Assembly: GCF_014651675.1 (NCBI RefSeq) | Contig: NZ_BMXI01000007.1 | Location: forward strand, 62,001 to 126,000 | DNA length: 64,000 bases | Source of the DNA: Roseibacillus persicicus | GTDB taxonomy: Bacteria; Verrucomicrobiota; Verrucomicrobiia; Verrucomicrobiales; Akkermansiaceae | Direction: 5' to 3' | Part shown: in pieces, positions 22,136 to 31,440 of the stretch | Position numbering within the stretch: the stretch's first letter is position 1 | Layout: each line of letters starts with the position of its first letter | Position numbers and translations under genes: made by a program | The notes under the pieces: model-generated | The model's input: only the letters and a program-made list of their open reading frames with translations | Databases searched by the model: none | Told to the model about the DNA's origin: nothing

Positions 22136-25100
22136 ATGAAAGGAAAACGTTTAAGTTTTCGGGCCGAAAAAGGGTTCTCCTTAGTAGCAGTAGTTAGCAT
22201 GATGGTCTTGCTGTCATTGTTGGCGTTGGGGCTTCTTGGGTTGAGTGCCATGGTGCTTCGAGGGCGGGAAGCCAACTCGGCCCAATTGGAGGCGCGGGCG
22301 AATGCTCGCTTGGCGCTACAGATGGCCATTGCCCAGTTGCAGCGAACGGCCGGACCCGATCAACGGGTTACCGCCTCTGCCGCTTTCGCAGGGAACGGTT
22401 ATCCGGAGCAGTGGACTGGCGTGTGGCGAACGGGGGAGGAAGTGGATGGATCGCTCATGCCCGCCGTTGGCTATGGTTCGGATTGGGGGACTACCAAGTC
22501 GTTCAAGGATAGAAGAGAGAGCGTGACCTCTTGGCGGAGCGATTGGTTTCTCGAACCTTTGGTCACAAATGTTTCGAATTCATCGCCTGAAGCGGTTTCG
22601 TCTCTGGCCTCGGCGACCGACTCGCTACCTGCTGTCGAGGTCCCGCTGTTAGGGATTGGGCAATCCGGTGCGCTTGGTTGGTGGACCGATGACCGTTCGC
22701 AACGCACCAGCGTGGCCCCGGGGCGAAATGCCGATAGCGTGGGCGAGGAAGCATTTGCGAGTGCGCCGCGGCACGATTCCGGAGCTCTCGTTGAAGAGAA
22801 GTGGGAGACCGATTTCTTTCGCGATAGTCATGAGCGGGAATTGACTGTTACTGATCAGAGTCTGGCTCTCGCGGCCAGCACCTCACCCCTGCCGGCCCAG
22901 TCACAGGCGGTGGCACGCTCCTACGGACTTTTCACCGACTCTGTTTTTGGTGGATTGAAAGGAGACCTGACTCGCTTTGTGGAATCGGAAGGGCAGGTTT
23001 TTGGCCGTGATGAGGAACTGGGGTTGGCGGGGATCGATGCCTCGGCGTCCATGTTATCTGAGAAATTTCATGAATCTTCGGGGCCGAAATGGCAGCGCCT
23101 ACGTTCCTGGTTTCAGTTATCCCGAACAGGTAGTTCCTCGGGGTTGACCTCGATGGAGGCTGAAAATACGCGAGTCGCTCGCAAGGCCTTTGGAGGGGAA
23201 GGCTATTCCGTGGATGCGATGGCTTCTCTGGAACAGCCTGTCCATCCGATGGTGGTCGATGCGGGGTTCCATTGGGATTTCACCCCGGAGGATGAGACGG
23301 GGAGTTCGTTCTATTGCCACATTTATCCGCGGGTGTCCTTGTGGAATCCATACAATACCCAGCTGACTAGCGAGCCGATGGTGATCCTGATGCCCAAGCA
23401 TATTGATAGCGGCGGGGGCTTGTCCGTGGAGGTGAGTTTGCGGGGGCAAGTTGAGATCATTCCAACGGTTGTGCGGGGTTGGGGAGAGCAGTTTCGAACT
23501 GCGGGTAGTCCGACAGAGCACTATTTCATGTTCACTATCGAGCCCACGACTTTCGAAGCGGGCGAATGTCTGGTGTTCACTCCAAAGGTAAATGCCCGGG
23601 TCGGGATGCAGCCCTACGACGATCGAGTCGTTTCGCGAAATATTCTAACCGCGAACCAACCGGTGGGCCCCGAAAATTTCACCCTGAGCCTGCAGTCTCG
23701 CAATAGCCTCTTGCAGCAGCGCTTGGCGAGGGGGGCGACCGTTACCCGGTATATTTCGACGCCTTGGGACAGTCAGAACTATCAGAATGCGCTGCACTGG
23801 AATCCCAAGCCCTTTCTCCTAAAGCAAGGGACGGCGGGTAACATGACCTCCCGCGATGTGATGACGCGGGAAAGTCACGCGACTTTACAACGGCTCTATG
23901 TGAATGATGGAGGTGCGGGGGAGGACTACTTTGCGGAATCAGGGAAGCGGGCGGGCTATATCCGCATGTATCCGGGGTGGAGCAACGATGCCGAGAACAA
24001 CGGATCCGAGTGGGGGACCTTTGCGAGCAACCCCAACCGTCATCCTCCCCGCCGGTGGCACTATCGCGTCCATCTCAGTTGGTTGGATGACATTGAGGAG
24101 TTGCGAGTCGTCGGGCGGATCAACAATCCGCAGCCTCCTTATGAAGCCGCAGTTATGGCCGATTGGAATCCGATCGCGTCGGTGGTGTGTCGCACGCCTT
24201 CGACCTACCTGCGCGAGCACTTCGATTTGCATGTGGGACCTTGGTATCGATGTAAGGCCGCCCACGATGCCCATGGTGGTTTGCAAAATTGGGGGGTCTT
24301 TATTGAAGGTAAGGCCAGAGGCTGTCCGAACGCGAACCCTCTCGACTTTGCCAGTGAATTGGCCTTTCCCGTGATCGACCTTCCGAGTCGGAACCTTCCT
24401 CTCCAATCGCTGGGGCAACTGAGGCATGCGCCACTTTCTCCTTGGCTTTGGCATCCGCTGCGAATCGTCGGAAACTCGCGTCCCTCGCTTCATGCGACTG
24501 CCGATGAGACTTCCTTACCCACCATTGCACAGACCCGCAATCCATGGACCCGGACGGTAGTTCAGACCGATGCGGTCTTCGATGATCTGGTGCAATCCGA
24601 TGATCATAAAGACGTGTTGCTCTACGATATTAGCCATGAGGTGAACCGGCGTCTCTGGGACTCCTACTTCGCCTCCTCATGGGAAGAGGACTTTGACGAG
24701 GAGTTGAACAAACTTCCGAACGCTCTTTATCGGCCGCACCCGACTCTTCGCGCGGATAAGGATTTGATGGAGACTGGCAGTGGGAGGCAGGCTCTTTCAT
24801 TCTGGCTACCGGCGTACCTGCTAGTGAATGAAGGAGCATTCAACGTGAACACTCTTTCAACGGAATCATGGCTAGCCTTCTTGAGTGGAATGAAGGATGT
24901 GAGCCGCCCTTCTTCCAACGGGCAGGAGATGGCGGCCAGTCATCCTTTTTCTCGCTTTCGTCAGCCTCTTGAAGAGAGTGGTTTTTGGGGTGGCGGGGTA
25001 GGCCTGGATGATTCCCAACTCTCCACGCTTTCCTCGGCTTTGGTGGAAGTGGTGAGAGAACGAGGTCCCTTTTTGGGAGTGTCGGATTTTGTCAACCGCC

Positions 25101-25636
25101 GTCTGAGTAAGGACGAGACTCAATCACGCGCCGGCGCTTTGGATGAGGCGATCCAAAGGGCTTCTCTCCGCTATGAGGAAGGGCGTGATTTTCTCAATAT
25201 GGCCACGGACCAAGATTCGGCAGTGCCACCGCGGCAACGATTGACGCAAGAGCACAACGCCGAGTGGCTGCTCGATGGGGCCCCAGGTATATTGGAACAA
25301 AGCGATATCCTCGAACCTCTGGGCGGGACCCTTTGTGCTAGAGGTGACACGTTTCGCATTCGCGCCACCGGGATTTCCAAGGATGAAAGTGGACGGATTC
25401 TCGCTCAGGTCTACTGCGAGGCCACCGTGGTGCGCAGCCCGGAGTATTTGTTGGCGGGCGACCTGACCGAGCCTGGTTCGTCCACCGAACCCAACTCCGC
25501 ATTGCTTCGACCCTATCTCGAAAACGAAAGCGACTCCACCTTGCAAGCGAATCCTGATATGCATCCGTTGAACCTAAAATATGGCCGACGTTTTGAAGTT
25601 CTTGATTTCAGGTGGCTAACTCCTTCCGAAATATAA
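22136..25636 (+). CDS. Prepilin-like giant protein resembling Verru_Chthon cassette protein A
   Basis: About 1166 residues from ATG at 22136. The N-terminus has a basic leader ending in Lys-Gly, followed by FSLVAVVSMMVLLSLLALGL, the pattern cleaved and N-methylated by prepilin peptidases. Position +5 is Ala, not the usual Glu, as in GspK-like minor pseudopilins. A helix of ANARLALQMAIAQLQRTAGP type follows, then a very large exported domain. This layout resembles the verrucomicrobial Verru_Chthon cassette protein A family, whose role is unknown; assignment is from memory of the family. Cassette proteins B, C and D are not nearby. A 240-residue secreted protein follows 3 bases after the stop. 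The long ectodomain is rich in Trp and Pro and lacks known enzyme motifs. Confidence 0.72.
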   Translation: MKGKRLSFRAEKGFSLVAVVSMMVLLSLLALGLLGLSAMVLRGREANSAQLEARANARLALQMAIAQLQRTAGPDQRVTASAAFAGNGYPEQWTGVWRTGEEVDGSLMPAVGYGSDWGTTKSFKDRRESVTSWRSDWFLEPLVTNVSNSSPEAVSSLASATDSLPAVEVPLLGIGQSGALGWWTDDRSQRTSVAPGRNADSVGEEAFASAPRHDSGALVEEKWETDFFRDSHERELTVTDQSLALAASTSPLPAQSQAVARSYGLFTDSVFGGLKGDLTRFVESEGQVFGRDEELGLAGIDASASMLSEKFHESSGPKWQRLRSWFQLSRTGSSSGLTSMEAENTRVARKAFGGEGYSVDAMASLEQPVHPMVVDAGFHWDFTPEDETGSSFYCHIYPRVSLWNPYNTQLTSEPMVILMPKHIDSGGGLSVEVSLRGQVEIIPTVVRGWGEQFRTAGSPTEHYFMFTIEPTTFEAGECLVFTPKVNARVGMQPYDDRVVSRNILTANQPVGPENFTLSLQSRNSLLQQRLARGATVTRYISTPWDSQNYQNALHWNPKPFLLKQGTAGNMTSRDVMTRESHATLQRLYVNDGGAGEDYFAESGKRAGYIRMYPGWSNDAENNGSEWGTFASNPNRHPPRRWHYRVHLSWLDDIEELRVVGRINNPQPPYEAAVMADWNPIASVVCRTPSTYLREHFDLHVGPWYRCKAAHDAHGGLQNWGVFIEGKARGCPNANPLDFASELAFPVIDLPSRNLPLQSLGQLRHAPLSPWLWHPLRIVGNSRPSLHATADETSLPTIAQTRNPWTRTVVQTDAVFDDLVQSDDHKDVLLYDISHEVNRRLWDSYFASSWEEDFDEELNKLPNALYRPHPTLRADKDLMETGSGRQALSFWLPAYLLVNEGAFNVNTLSTESWLAFLSGMKDVSRPSSNGQEMAASHPFSRFRQPLEESGFWGGGVGLDDSQLSTLSSALVEVVRERGPFLGVSDFVNRRLSKDETQSRAGALDEAIQRASLRYEEGRDFLNMATDQDSAVPPRQRLTQEHNAEWLLDGAPGILEQSDILEPLGGTLCARGDTFRIRATGISKDESGRILAQVYCEATVVRSPEYLLAGDLTEPGSSTEPNSALLRPYLENESDSTLQANPDMHPLNLKYGRRFEVLDFRWLTPSEI

Positions 25637-25639
25637 AAT

Positions 25640-26362
25640 ATGTTAAAAGCGTTCACCGTCCTTTGCCTGTCAGTTCTTTCTCTCGCCGCTGAAGAAGCCA
25701 AGCGACCGATTTGGGTTGCGGCAGTGGGTGATCCGCCAGTGGCAAAATTGAAAGTGGTAGAAGAGTACGGCTTCCGAGGATACAAGCCCGAGGAGATTGA
25801 TCCCAAGTTACAATTTCCTAGGCAGTGGTCACTCTCGGCCGGAGGGGCTTCAGAATCCTTGGAGCTCAAGTTGAATCATCCGGCCATTCGCCTCGATTTG
25901 CCTGCTAGCGCTACCAGTTTGGAATTGGGGCTGGAGGGGGAAGCCACCTTGACTCACTTCCAGCTAACAAGTCGGCCTACCCTCATCGTCATTTACAATC
26001 CGGCTTCAGACAAATCGTGGCGCAAGGGGGTTGAGGCATTGGCGATTCCCTTGGAAGACCGAAGTGGATCAGCTCTGGAAACAACCTTGCTGAATCTGGC
26101 GCCAGTTTCTCTTCACTACCTGGGCTCATCTGGAAAGCCCGCCACCCTGGCGTCGCATAAATGGATACCTGCGAAAGTTCCTCGTGAAAAGGGGAGTCAG
26201 GTGGCATCTCTACCAATCTTGGCAAAGGTTGAAAAACGGGAAGTACGTCTGGTCGTGACCGACTATCGTGGAGTCTCTTCTTGGAAACCGGTGACTGTTA
26301 TCACTCCGGTCTTCAATGCGGCTCGGCCTCGGCTGCGTTCTTCGGTTCTTTACTTGCAGTAG
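25640..26362 (+). CDS. Secreted protein of unknown function, partner of the prepilin-like protein
   Basis: A 240-residue protein with a signal peptide (MLKAFTVLCLSVLSLAA). No family is recognised. It is predicted mostly beta, with a Val- and Leu-rich core and no Cys. Its start lies 3 bases after the stop of the prepilin-like gene, so translation is probably coupled and the two proteins likely act together, for example as a periplasmic chaperone or surface partner. The C-terminus (VVTDYRGVSSWKPVTVITPV) has no anchor. Nothing else nearby hints at the function. Confidence 0.7.
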   Translation: MLKAFTVLCLSVLSLAAEEAKRPIWVAAVGDPPVAKLKVVEEYGFRGYKPEEIDPKLQFPRQWSLSAGGASESLELKLNHPAIRLDLPASATSLELGLEGEATLTHFQLTSRPTLIVIYNPASDKSWRKGVEALAIPLEDRSGSALETTLLNLAPVSLHYLGSSGKPATLASHKWIPAKVPREKGSQVASLPILAKVEKREVRLVVTDYRGVSSWKPVTVITPVFNAARPRLRSSVLYLQ

Positions 26363-26458
26363 GTCTTTCTCTGCGTCTAAAGAGCTGTGTTCGAACAAGT
26401 CGATTGTGTTAAAAGGTGGAGAGCAAAGAAGCCGTGGTTGGTTCCTAACGGGTCCGGC

Positions 26459-27454
26459 TTAGAGCGAGGTGCCTTCGAGAGGTGGTTTTTCGTCACGAAA
26501 GTTTTCGACATTGGCGAGCGTGACCCGGGCGATTTCCGCGAGCGCTTCCCGGGTCAGAAAGGCTTGATGAGCGGTGATGAGAACATTGGGAAAGGTCATC
26601 AGCCGGGCGAGCTTGTCGTCTTGTAGAATGGTGCCGGACTTGTCTTCGAAGAAGATGCCTTCCTCCTCCTCGTAGACATCGAGGGCGACGCCTCCCAAGT
26701 GTCCGGACTTGAGAGCTTGGATGAGGGCTTCGCTCTCGATCAATTTACCTCGGCTGGTGTTGACGAGGTAGACACCCTGTTTCATGCGCGGAATGGTGTC
26801 CGCATCGAGGATATGGTAGGTGTCGTCTGTTAGAGGAAGATGCAGACTCACGATGTCGCTTTGGGTTAGCAGGTCCTGCAGGGTGGTGTAGCGCACTCCG
26901 GTATCATCGGCCCACTGGTGGTTGGGGTAGGCGTCGTGAGCGATTACCTTGCAATTGAAGCCTTGAAAGATGCCTGCGGTGACTCGTCCAATCTTGCCCG
27001 TGCCCAAGATGCCAACGGTCTTCTCGTTGAGGTCAAAGCCGACCAAACCGTTGAGGGAAAAGTTTTGTTCGCGAACCCGATTGTAGGAGCGGTGAACCTT
27101 GCGATTGAGCGTCATGAGGAGCGCCAGCGTATGTTCCGCTACCGCATGAGGAGAGTAAGCCGGGACCCGCACTACCGAGAGGCCTAGCTCCTTGGCGGAG
27201 TCCAGATCGAGATTGTTAAAGCCTGCGCATCGCATCGCTAGCATCTTGACGCCCTGCCCGACAAGGGCCTTGAGGCAAGCTCGGTCGAGCTGGTCGTTGA
27301 CGAATGCACAGACTGCGGACGCTCCGCTAGCCGTTGAGGCGGTTTCCTCCGAGAGCCGAAAATCGTAGAACACAAGCTCCAGTTCAGTTCCCTCCACGGC
27401 CTTTTCGAATGCTTCGCGGTCATAGGCTTTGGCGTCATAAAAAGCGACCTTCAT
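26459..27454 (-). CDS. ldhA: D-lactate dehydrogenase (2-hydroxyacid dehydrogenase family)
   Basis: Fermentative NAD-dependent D-lactate dehydrogenase reducing pyruvate to D-lactate in the cytoplasm, 331 residues, normal length. The Rossmann nucleotide site is GILGTGKIGR (residues 148-157) with Asp174 at the end of the second strand, which selects NAD over NADP. The catalytic Arg235 (VNTSRG), Glu264 (DVYEEEEG) and His296 (TAHQAFLT) sit at the same residue numbers as in well-studied lactobacillar enzymes. It is flanked by an uncharacterised gene and a divergent thioredoxin-fold gene, with no linked pathway genes, so regulation cannot be inferred. Other 2-hydroxyacid substrates are possible, but the C-terminal VEYE-like D-LDH signature favours lactate. 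Confidence 0.93.
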   Translation of the reverse strand: MKVAFYDAKAYDREAFEKAVEGTELELVFYDFRLSEETASTASGASAVCAFVNDQLDRACLKALVGQGVKMLAMRCAGFNNLDLDSAKELGLSVVRVPAYSPHAVAEHTLALLMTLNRKVHRSYNRVREQNFSLNGLVGFDLNEKTVGILGTGKIGRVTAGIFQGFNCKVIAHDAYPNHQWADDTGVRYTTLQDLLTQSDIVSLHLPLTDDTYHILDADTIPRMKQGVYLVNTSRGKLIESEALIQALKSGHLGGVALDVYEEEEGIFFEDKSGTILQDDKLARLMTFPNVLITAHQAFLTREALAEIARVTLANVENFRDEKPPLEGTSL

Positions 27455-27600
27455 GGCCCGAATGCTGGATGCGAAATAGCCGACTGCAAGGCCAAACCGT
27501 TGCGGTTCAAAGATTGCAGCGAGCGAAGCCGAGAACTGGGAGTCCGGGAAAGCGATGAATGTTGACCCAAACGATTATCTGAACTTATATCGCATTCATT

Positions 27601-28641
27601 ATGGTTCAACTGCGCTCTTCAAATGTTCTAACGGGTTTGCTTTCTTTATTCGTGAGCTTTTCTGCCTTCGCTGCTCCGCAACCTCCTCCCTTCATTGATT
27701 CGATCAGTTGGAATACCGGAAAGGAGAGTCCTTCCCTAGAGGCACTCAATGGTAAATCGGTAGTGGTTGTGTTTTTTCAGGATTGGTGTCCGATCTGTAA
27801 CAAATGGTCGGGTCAATTTTTTAAGCAGGTGGAGAAGGCCTACGGGGACGATCCTCGGGTGACCCTTGTTGCTCTCAAGACTGATGGAGGCAGTTTGAGT
27901 GATGCGCTTGGTTACTTGGATAGACGCACGGATACCGGGCGTTGGATTGTGGGCGTGGATGAAAACGCCAGCTATTATCGTCAAGCCACTGGAGATGATA
28001 AGCTCTATTACTTTATGGCTGTGGCGCCAGATGGTTCAGTCCGCAAGATAGATAAGGCGGGGATGTTCTATGGCAAGGAAGCGAACAAGGAGTTTATCCT
28101 TGCGAGTGACAAACTGAGAAAAGAATTGGTCGAGGGTGCTAAACCTCTGATGACCCTCGATCCTCCCTTGGACCCGGTGCTGCAGCCCGCGATTCAGCTC
28201 GCGGAGCAAGGATTGTTTCTCAGCGCACTGAACAGCGTGTCCAAGCAGGCCAATGCGTCTCATCTGAAGGAAGACGTCGGTCGCTTTCGACTGCGTATCG
28301 CCGAGTTACTTGGTTCTGCCATCGCTCGCTATGAAAAGGCGATTGAGGATGAGTCCAACGAGAATCGTTTTTTGGTCTATTTGTCCTTACGTAAGATTGA
28401 GGAAGACTTTGGCCGTTCGGCTCAAGGTCAGGCCGCGGGTCAATTGGCATCCAAATATTCGAGCAGTTCCTGGGTTCGTAATGAGGAGGCTGCCTTGAAA
28501 GACTATCAGTCGATTATGAAACGGGCGGCTCGTGCCGACGACGAACGCTCTCGCGAGCGAGTGGCCAAAGCCCTGGTCAAGTTTGCCGAGAAGTATCCAG
28601 GAACCTACTATGGGCGGCTGGCTACACCGACCAAGAAGTAG
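27601..28641 (+). CDS. Secreted thioredoxin-like protein
   Basis: A 346-residue exported protein with a signal peptide (about residues 1-25, ending AFAAP). Residues about 35-150 form a thioredoxin fold with the redox motif WCPIC (Cys63, Cys66) in VVVVFFQDWCPICNKWSGQF, so it may reduce or form disulfides in the periplasm. The rest (about 165-345) is helical, perhaps tetratricopeptide-like, and is unlike the short TlpA/DsbE proteins; it may bind partners. Two Cys separated by Pro-Ile is a common TlpA-type variant. It diverges from ldhA, sharing the 146-base region between them, and converges with the hexosaminidase with 31 bases between stops. Confidence 0.82.
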   Translation: MVQLRSSNVLTGLLSLFVSFSAFAAPQPPPFIDSISWNTGKESPSLEALNGKSVVVVFFQDWCPICNKWSGQFFKQVEKAYGDDPRVTLVALKTDGGSLSDALGYLDRRTDTGRWIVGVDENASYYRQATGDDKLYYFMAVAPDGSVRKIDKAGMFYGKEANKEFILASDKLRKELVEGAKPLMTLDPPLDPVLQPAIQLAEQGLFLSALNSVSKQANASHLKEDVGRFRLRIAELLGSAIARYEKAIEDESNENRFLVYLSLRKIEEDFGRSAQGQAAGQLASKYSSSSWVRNEEAALKDYQSIMKRAARADDERSRERVAKALVKFAEKYPGTYYGRLATPTKK

Positions 28642-28672
28642 GGACTCGAGCTTCCGTAGATGGAGTCGATCC

Positions 28673-31114
28673 TCATTCGGTGTAGGCTCGCACCTCGACA
28701 AGATGAAGGCCGGGGTTGGCGCTGTTGTGGAGCATCGTGACTCGGATATAGCGAGAGATCAGTGGGTCGAATTCGTGTGTGAAACCTTTGTCGGTAGCCG
28801 GCTCGGTGTTTTTGCTGAAGTCCACCACTTCATTCCAATTTTCCCCATCCAACGAGAGTTCTACCTTGTATTGATAGTGGCGATTGCCGTCCCAGTAGGT
28901 GATGACTTGAATGCGTTTCAGGACCTGTGATGCTTCCAGATCGATCTGCATCCATTGTGGAGCTCCGCCCGACCCGTCCCAATGAAAGTCCCGGTCAACA
29001 ATGCCATCGACCGCATAGCTCGCTTTCCCATTGGGTTCGGCGCTGGAGGCGTTCACAGGTTTGTTGGTTGTGAGGTTGGTTTCAGCGTCGATCTGGACAA
29101 AAGACCGCCGCCAGACTGCTCCTCTGGCTTGCTTGTCTGGAGCAAAGTATCGCGCGCTAATGACCCCGGAAGTGGTGAGGGTAACGGGCCCCTGGTATTC
29201 GGGTGAATCTCCGTTCGGTTGCGAGCCATCCAGAGTGTAGCGAATGGTGCCCGATTCAATAGGAGTGGAGAGAGAAATGGTGACTTGGTCTCCAAACTGG
29301 GTGCGGTGCTCGCCACGGCCAGCTTCGTCGTGAGGGACATTCATGAGAAGGCCGTCGACTTCGCCCTGGACCGGATGGAGCTCGAATGGCCGAGTGGCAA
29401 TGAAGCCCAGTTTTTTGCCGCTGGAGTCGAAGGCTTGAGCACGAACAACCTGGCTTTCATTCAAGACCAGAGGCTCGGTGAATTGAGGGGAGTCGATGCT
29501 GGGAGGGGTGCCGTCGAGGGTGTAGTGAATCACACTGTCTTGGACCAGAGGCTCCAATCGCAGGGTGAGTTGGTCGCCGAAGTGATTTTCCCGGTTGTAG
29601 AAGGGGCCGACGTAGTCGGGATCTGTTAGGCCCTCAGTCCGAAAGTTGAGCGGGCGAATGAGTTTTTGCAGGACTTGATCGGTGTGTTCGAATCGATTGG
29701 CAAAATGCTCGTAGGGCAGCTTGCCGTCGGGAGTCCAGAAACGTTCGCAGAGGGGAGCGAGGCGAAGACGAATCCCGGGAATCTGCATTTCGTCGCGAGA
29801 CTCCCAAGAACACATCATGCCGCCGATGATGCGATTGTTAGGATAGGTTTCCAGTTGAATAGGGGTGTAGGAGGGCGCCACCTTCCAATGGTTTTCCCAC
29901 CGAAACATATTCCAGCCATAAATATACTCCGGGTTCCATCTCTTTCCGGGAGTGAGGTAGGTGGGTTTCCAAGAGACATTGAGAATCGTATAGCCGTTGT
30001 CCAAGAGGGACTGGGGGTGCTGATAGAGGGTTTCCCAAGCCATCACGATGATGTCCTTTGGGATGGAGACTTTGCGACTTCCGGTGCCGTGAAAGCTCTC
30101 CCACATAACGGTTTGCTTGCCCCTGGACTTGATGTGCTCATTCATGCGGACGATGAACTCGAGGAAGAGATCGTGGACGTTGTCGTAGCCCTTGTTCTTA
30201 ATCGCCTCGATCGCGAGTTCGTCTTTTTCCAAAGCTCCAAAGTAGGCCTCGTCGGCCCCAATGTGGAAGTAGGGGGAGCTCTGAAACACCTCCATCATCT
30301 CATCCGCGATGGTGAACATGGCCTTGTATACTTCTTCTTTGCCAAGGTGGATGACCGAAAGTCCGGGGCGTCCAAAGAGCTCTGGCATGGCCACCCGCAT
30401 CGCGGTAGTGTGGGCGGGGGCGTCAAATTCCGGCACAATGGTAACCCCTCGGGCGTCGGCAAAAGCCACAAGCTCCTTGAGTTCAGCCTGGGTAAAGTGC
30501 CGTCCTGGGGTCGCCAGCTTGGGGTAGGCCTTGCTCTCGAAGGTGAAGGATTGATCGTCGGTTAGATGCAGTTGCAGGAAGTTAACCTTGTAAAGGCGGC
30601 AGAGCATTACGCACTGATAAAGGGTGTCGATGGTGTGGGGCTGCCTGGCTACATCGACCATGAGTGAGCGATAGCTGCTGTGAGGATGGTCCCTGATAAT
30701 GAGTTTAGGGATGAAGTACCGCTTGCCGCTTTCCTTCAAGCCTTGGAGGAAACTGCTCGAGGCTTGCGCGAGACTTTTGTAGTTGCCTGCGGTGATGACG
30801 ACTTGGTCGTCGACCTGCAAAACGTATTTCTCGCCCGTAAGGGTCGGATCCAATCGTAGAACGATATCTCCGTTTTGCGGAGGCGTTCCAGCAACCGCGA
30901 GCGTTTGGGAGCTGATTTGGAAAAGTTCTTGGGAAAGAACTTGGGCCAGAGGTTCGAGCTCTTTCGCGGTGAAGATAATGCGGGCATTGGACTCCAGGGA
31001 GAATTCCCCGGAGTTGATCTTCACCTCTTGGGGCCAAGGGATGATGTCCACCTGCGGAGAGCTTTGGGCCGTCAGTTGGCAGAGGGAAAATAAGAGAGCG
31101 AGCAATGTCTTCAT
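28673..31114 (-). CDS. Beta-N-acetylhexosaminidase, GH20, with chitobiase-type and discoidin domains
   Basis: An exported exo-beta-N-acetylhexosaminidase of about 813 residues that removes terminal GlcNAc or GalNAc from chitin or glycan chains. The ATG at 31114 gives a signal peptide (MKTLLALLFSLCQLTAQ); an upstream in-frame start at 31258 does not. Order: N-terminal GH20b-like domain, GH20 barrel with the catalytic Asp288-Glu289 in HIGADEAYFG (substrate-assisted mechanism), then two chitobiase C-terminal-like repeats (HYTLDGTPPSIDSPQF and RYTLDGSQPNGDSPEY), then an F5/8-type discoidin domain at the C-terminus. The last modules are likely glycan-binding. It faces a trehalase-like gene across a divergent region, suggesting linked sugar use. 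Confidence 0.95.
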   Translation of the reverse strand: MKTLLALLFSLCQLTAQSSPQVDIIPWPQEVKINSGEFSLESNARIIFTAKELEPLAQVLSQELFQISSQTLAVAGTPPQNGDIVLRLDPTLTGEKYVLQVDDQVVITAGNYKSLAQASSSFLQGLKESGKRYFIPKLIIRDHPHSSYRSLMVDVARQPHTIDTLYQCVMLCRLYKVNFLQLHLTDDQSFTFESKAYPKLATPGRHFTQAELKELVAFADARGVTIVPEFDAPAHTTAMRVAMPELFGRPGLSVIHLGKEEVYKAMFTIADEMMEVFQSSPYFHIGADEAYFGALEKDELAIEAIKNKGYDNVHDLFLEFIVRMNEHIKSRGKQTVMWESFHGTGSRKVSIPKDIIVMAWETLYQHPQSLLDNGYTILNVSWKPTYLTPGKRWNPEYIYGWNMFRWENHWKVAPSYTPIQLETYPNNRIIGGMMCSWESRDEMQIPGIRLRLAPLCERFWTPDGKLPYEHFANRFEHTDQVLQKLIRPLNFRTEGLTDPDYVGPFYNRENHFGDQLTLRLEPLVQDSVIHYTLDGTPPSIDSPQFTEPLVLNESQVVRAQAFDSSGKKLGFIATRPFELHPVQGEVDGLLMNVPHDEAGRGEHRTQFGDQVTISLSTPIESGTIRYTLDGSQPNGDSPEYQGPVTLTTSGVISARYFAPDKQARGAVWRRSFVQIDAETNLTTNKPVNASSAEPNGKASYAVDGIVDRDFHWDGSGGAPQWMQIDLEASQVLKRIQVITYWDGNRHYQYKVELSLDGENWNEVVDFSKNTEPATDKGFTHEFDPLISRYIRVTMLHNSANPGLHLVEVRAYTE

Positions 31115-31440
31115 AGAACGTTTACAGATGTGGCGGCACGCCGCGGCCAAGAAGTAGGATACCAATTTCACTTCGTCGAGGGGAACGAAGCGTGATTGAA
31201 TTGTACAATTTCTGGCTAAATAATCCTTTGGGCCTGATGTGGGCGCGAATGCTGGCAACTCTGTCGCGAGCCTTGCATGGAAGAGAGCACGCGAGAGCCC
31301 AATCCGAGGAAGAGTGGGGTTTTGCGGTATTCAATTTATGAACACCTAAAATCAGATTTGTCTTTTCACCCTGTGGAAAGAAGTCTCTTGGAATCAAACA
31401 AGCTGCTTCTTTGGGCGGTGTTGGTGAATAGAAATTGGTT
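31115..31440. promoter_or_regulatory. Divergent control region between the GH20 and trehalase-like genes
   Basis: The region lacks a clear gene if the downstream CDS starts at 31441. The downstream frame is open from 31277, so the start may lie further upstream. No clear palindrome is seen. Confidence 0.4.

Noticed and set aside
29666-30565. Antisense frame (299 codons) within the GH20 gene
   Set aside because: Complement of conserved barrel codons, no family features.
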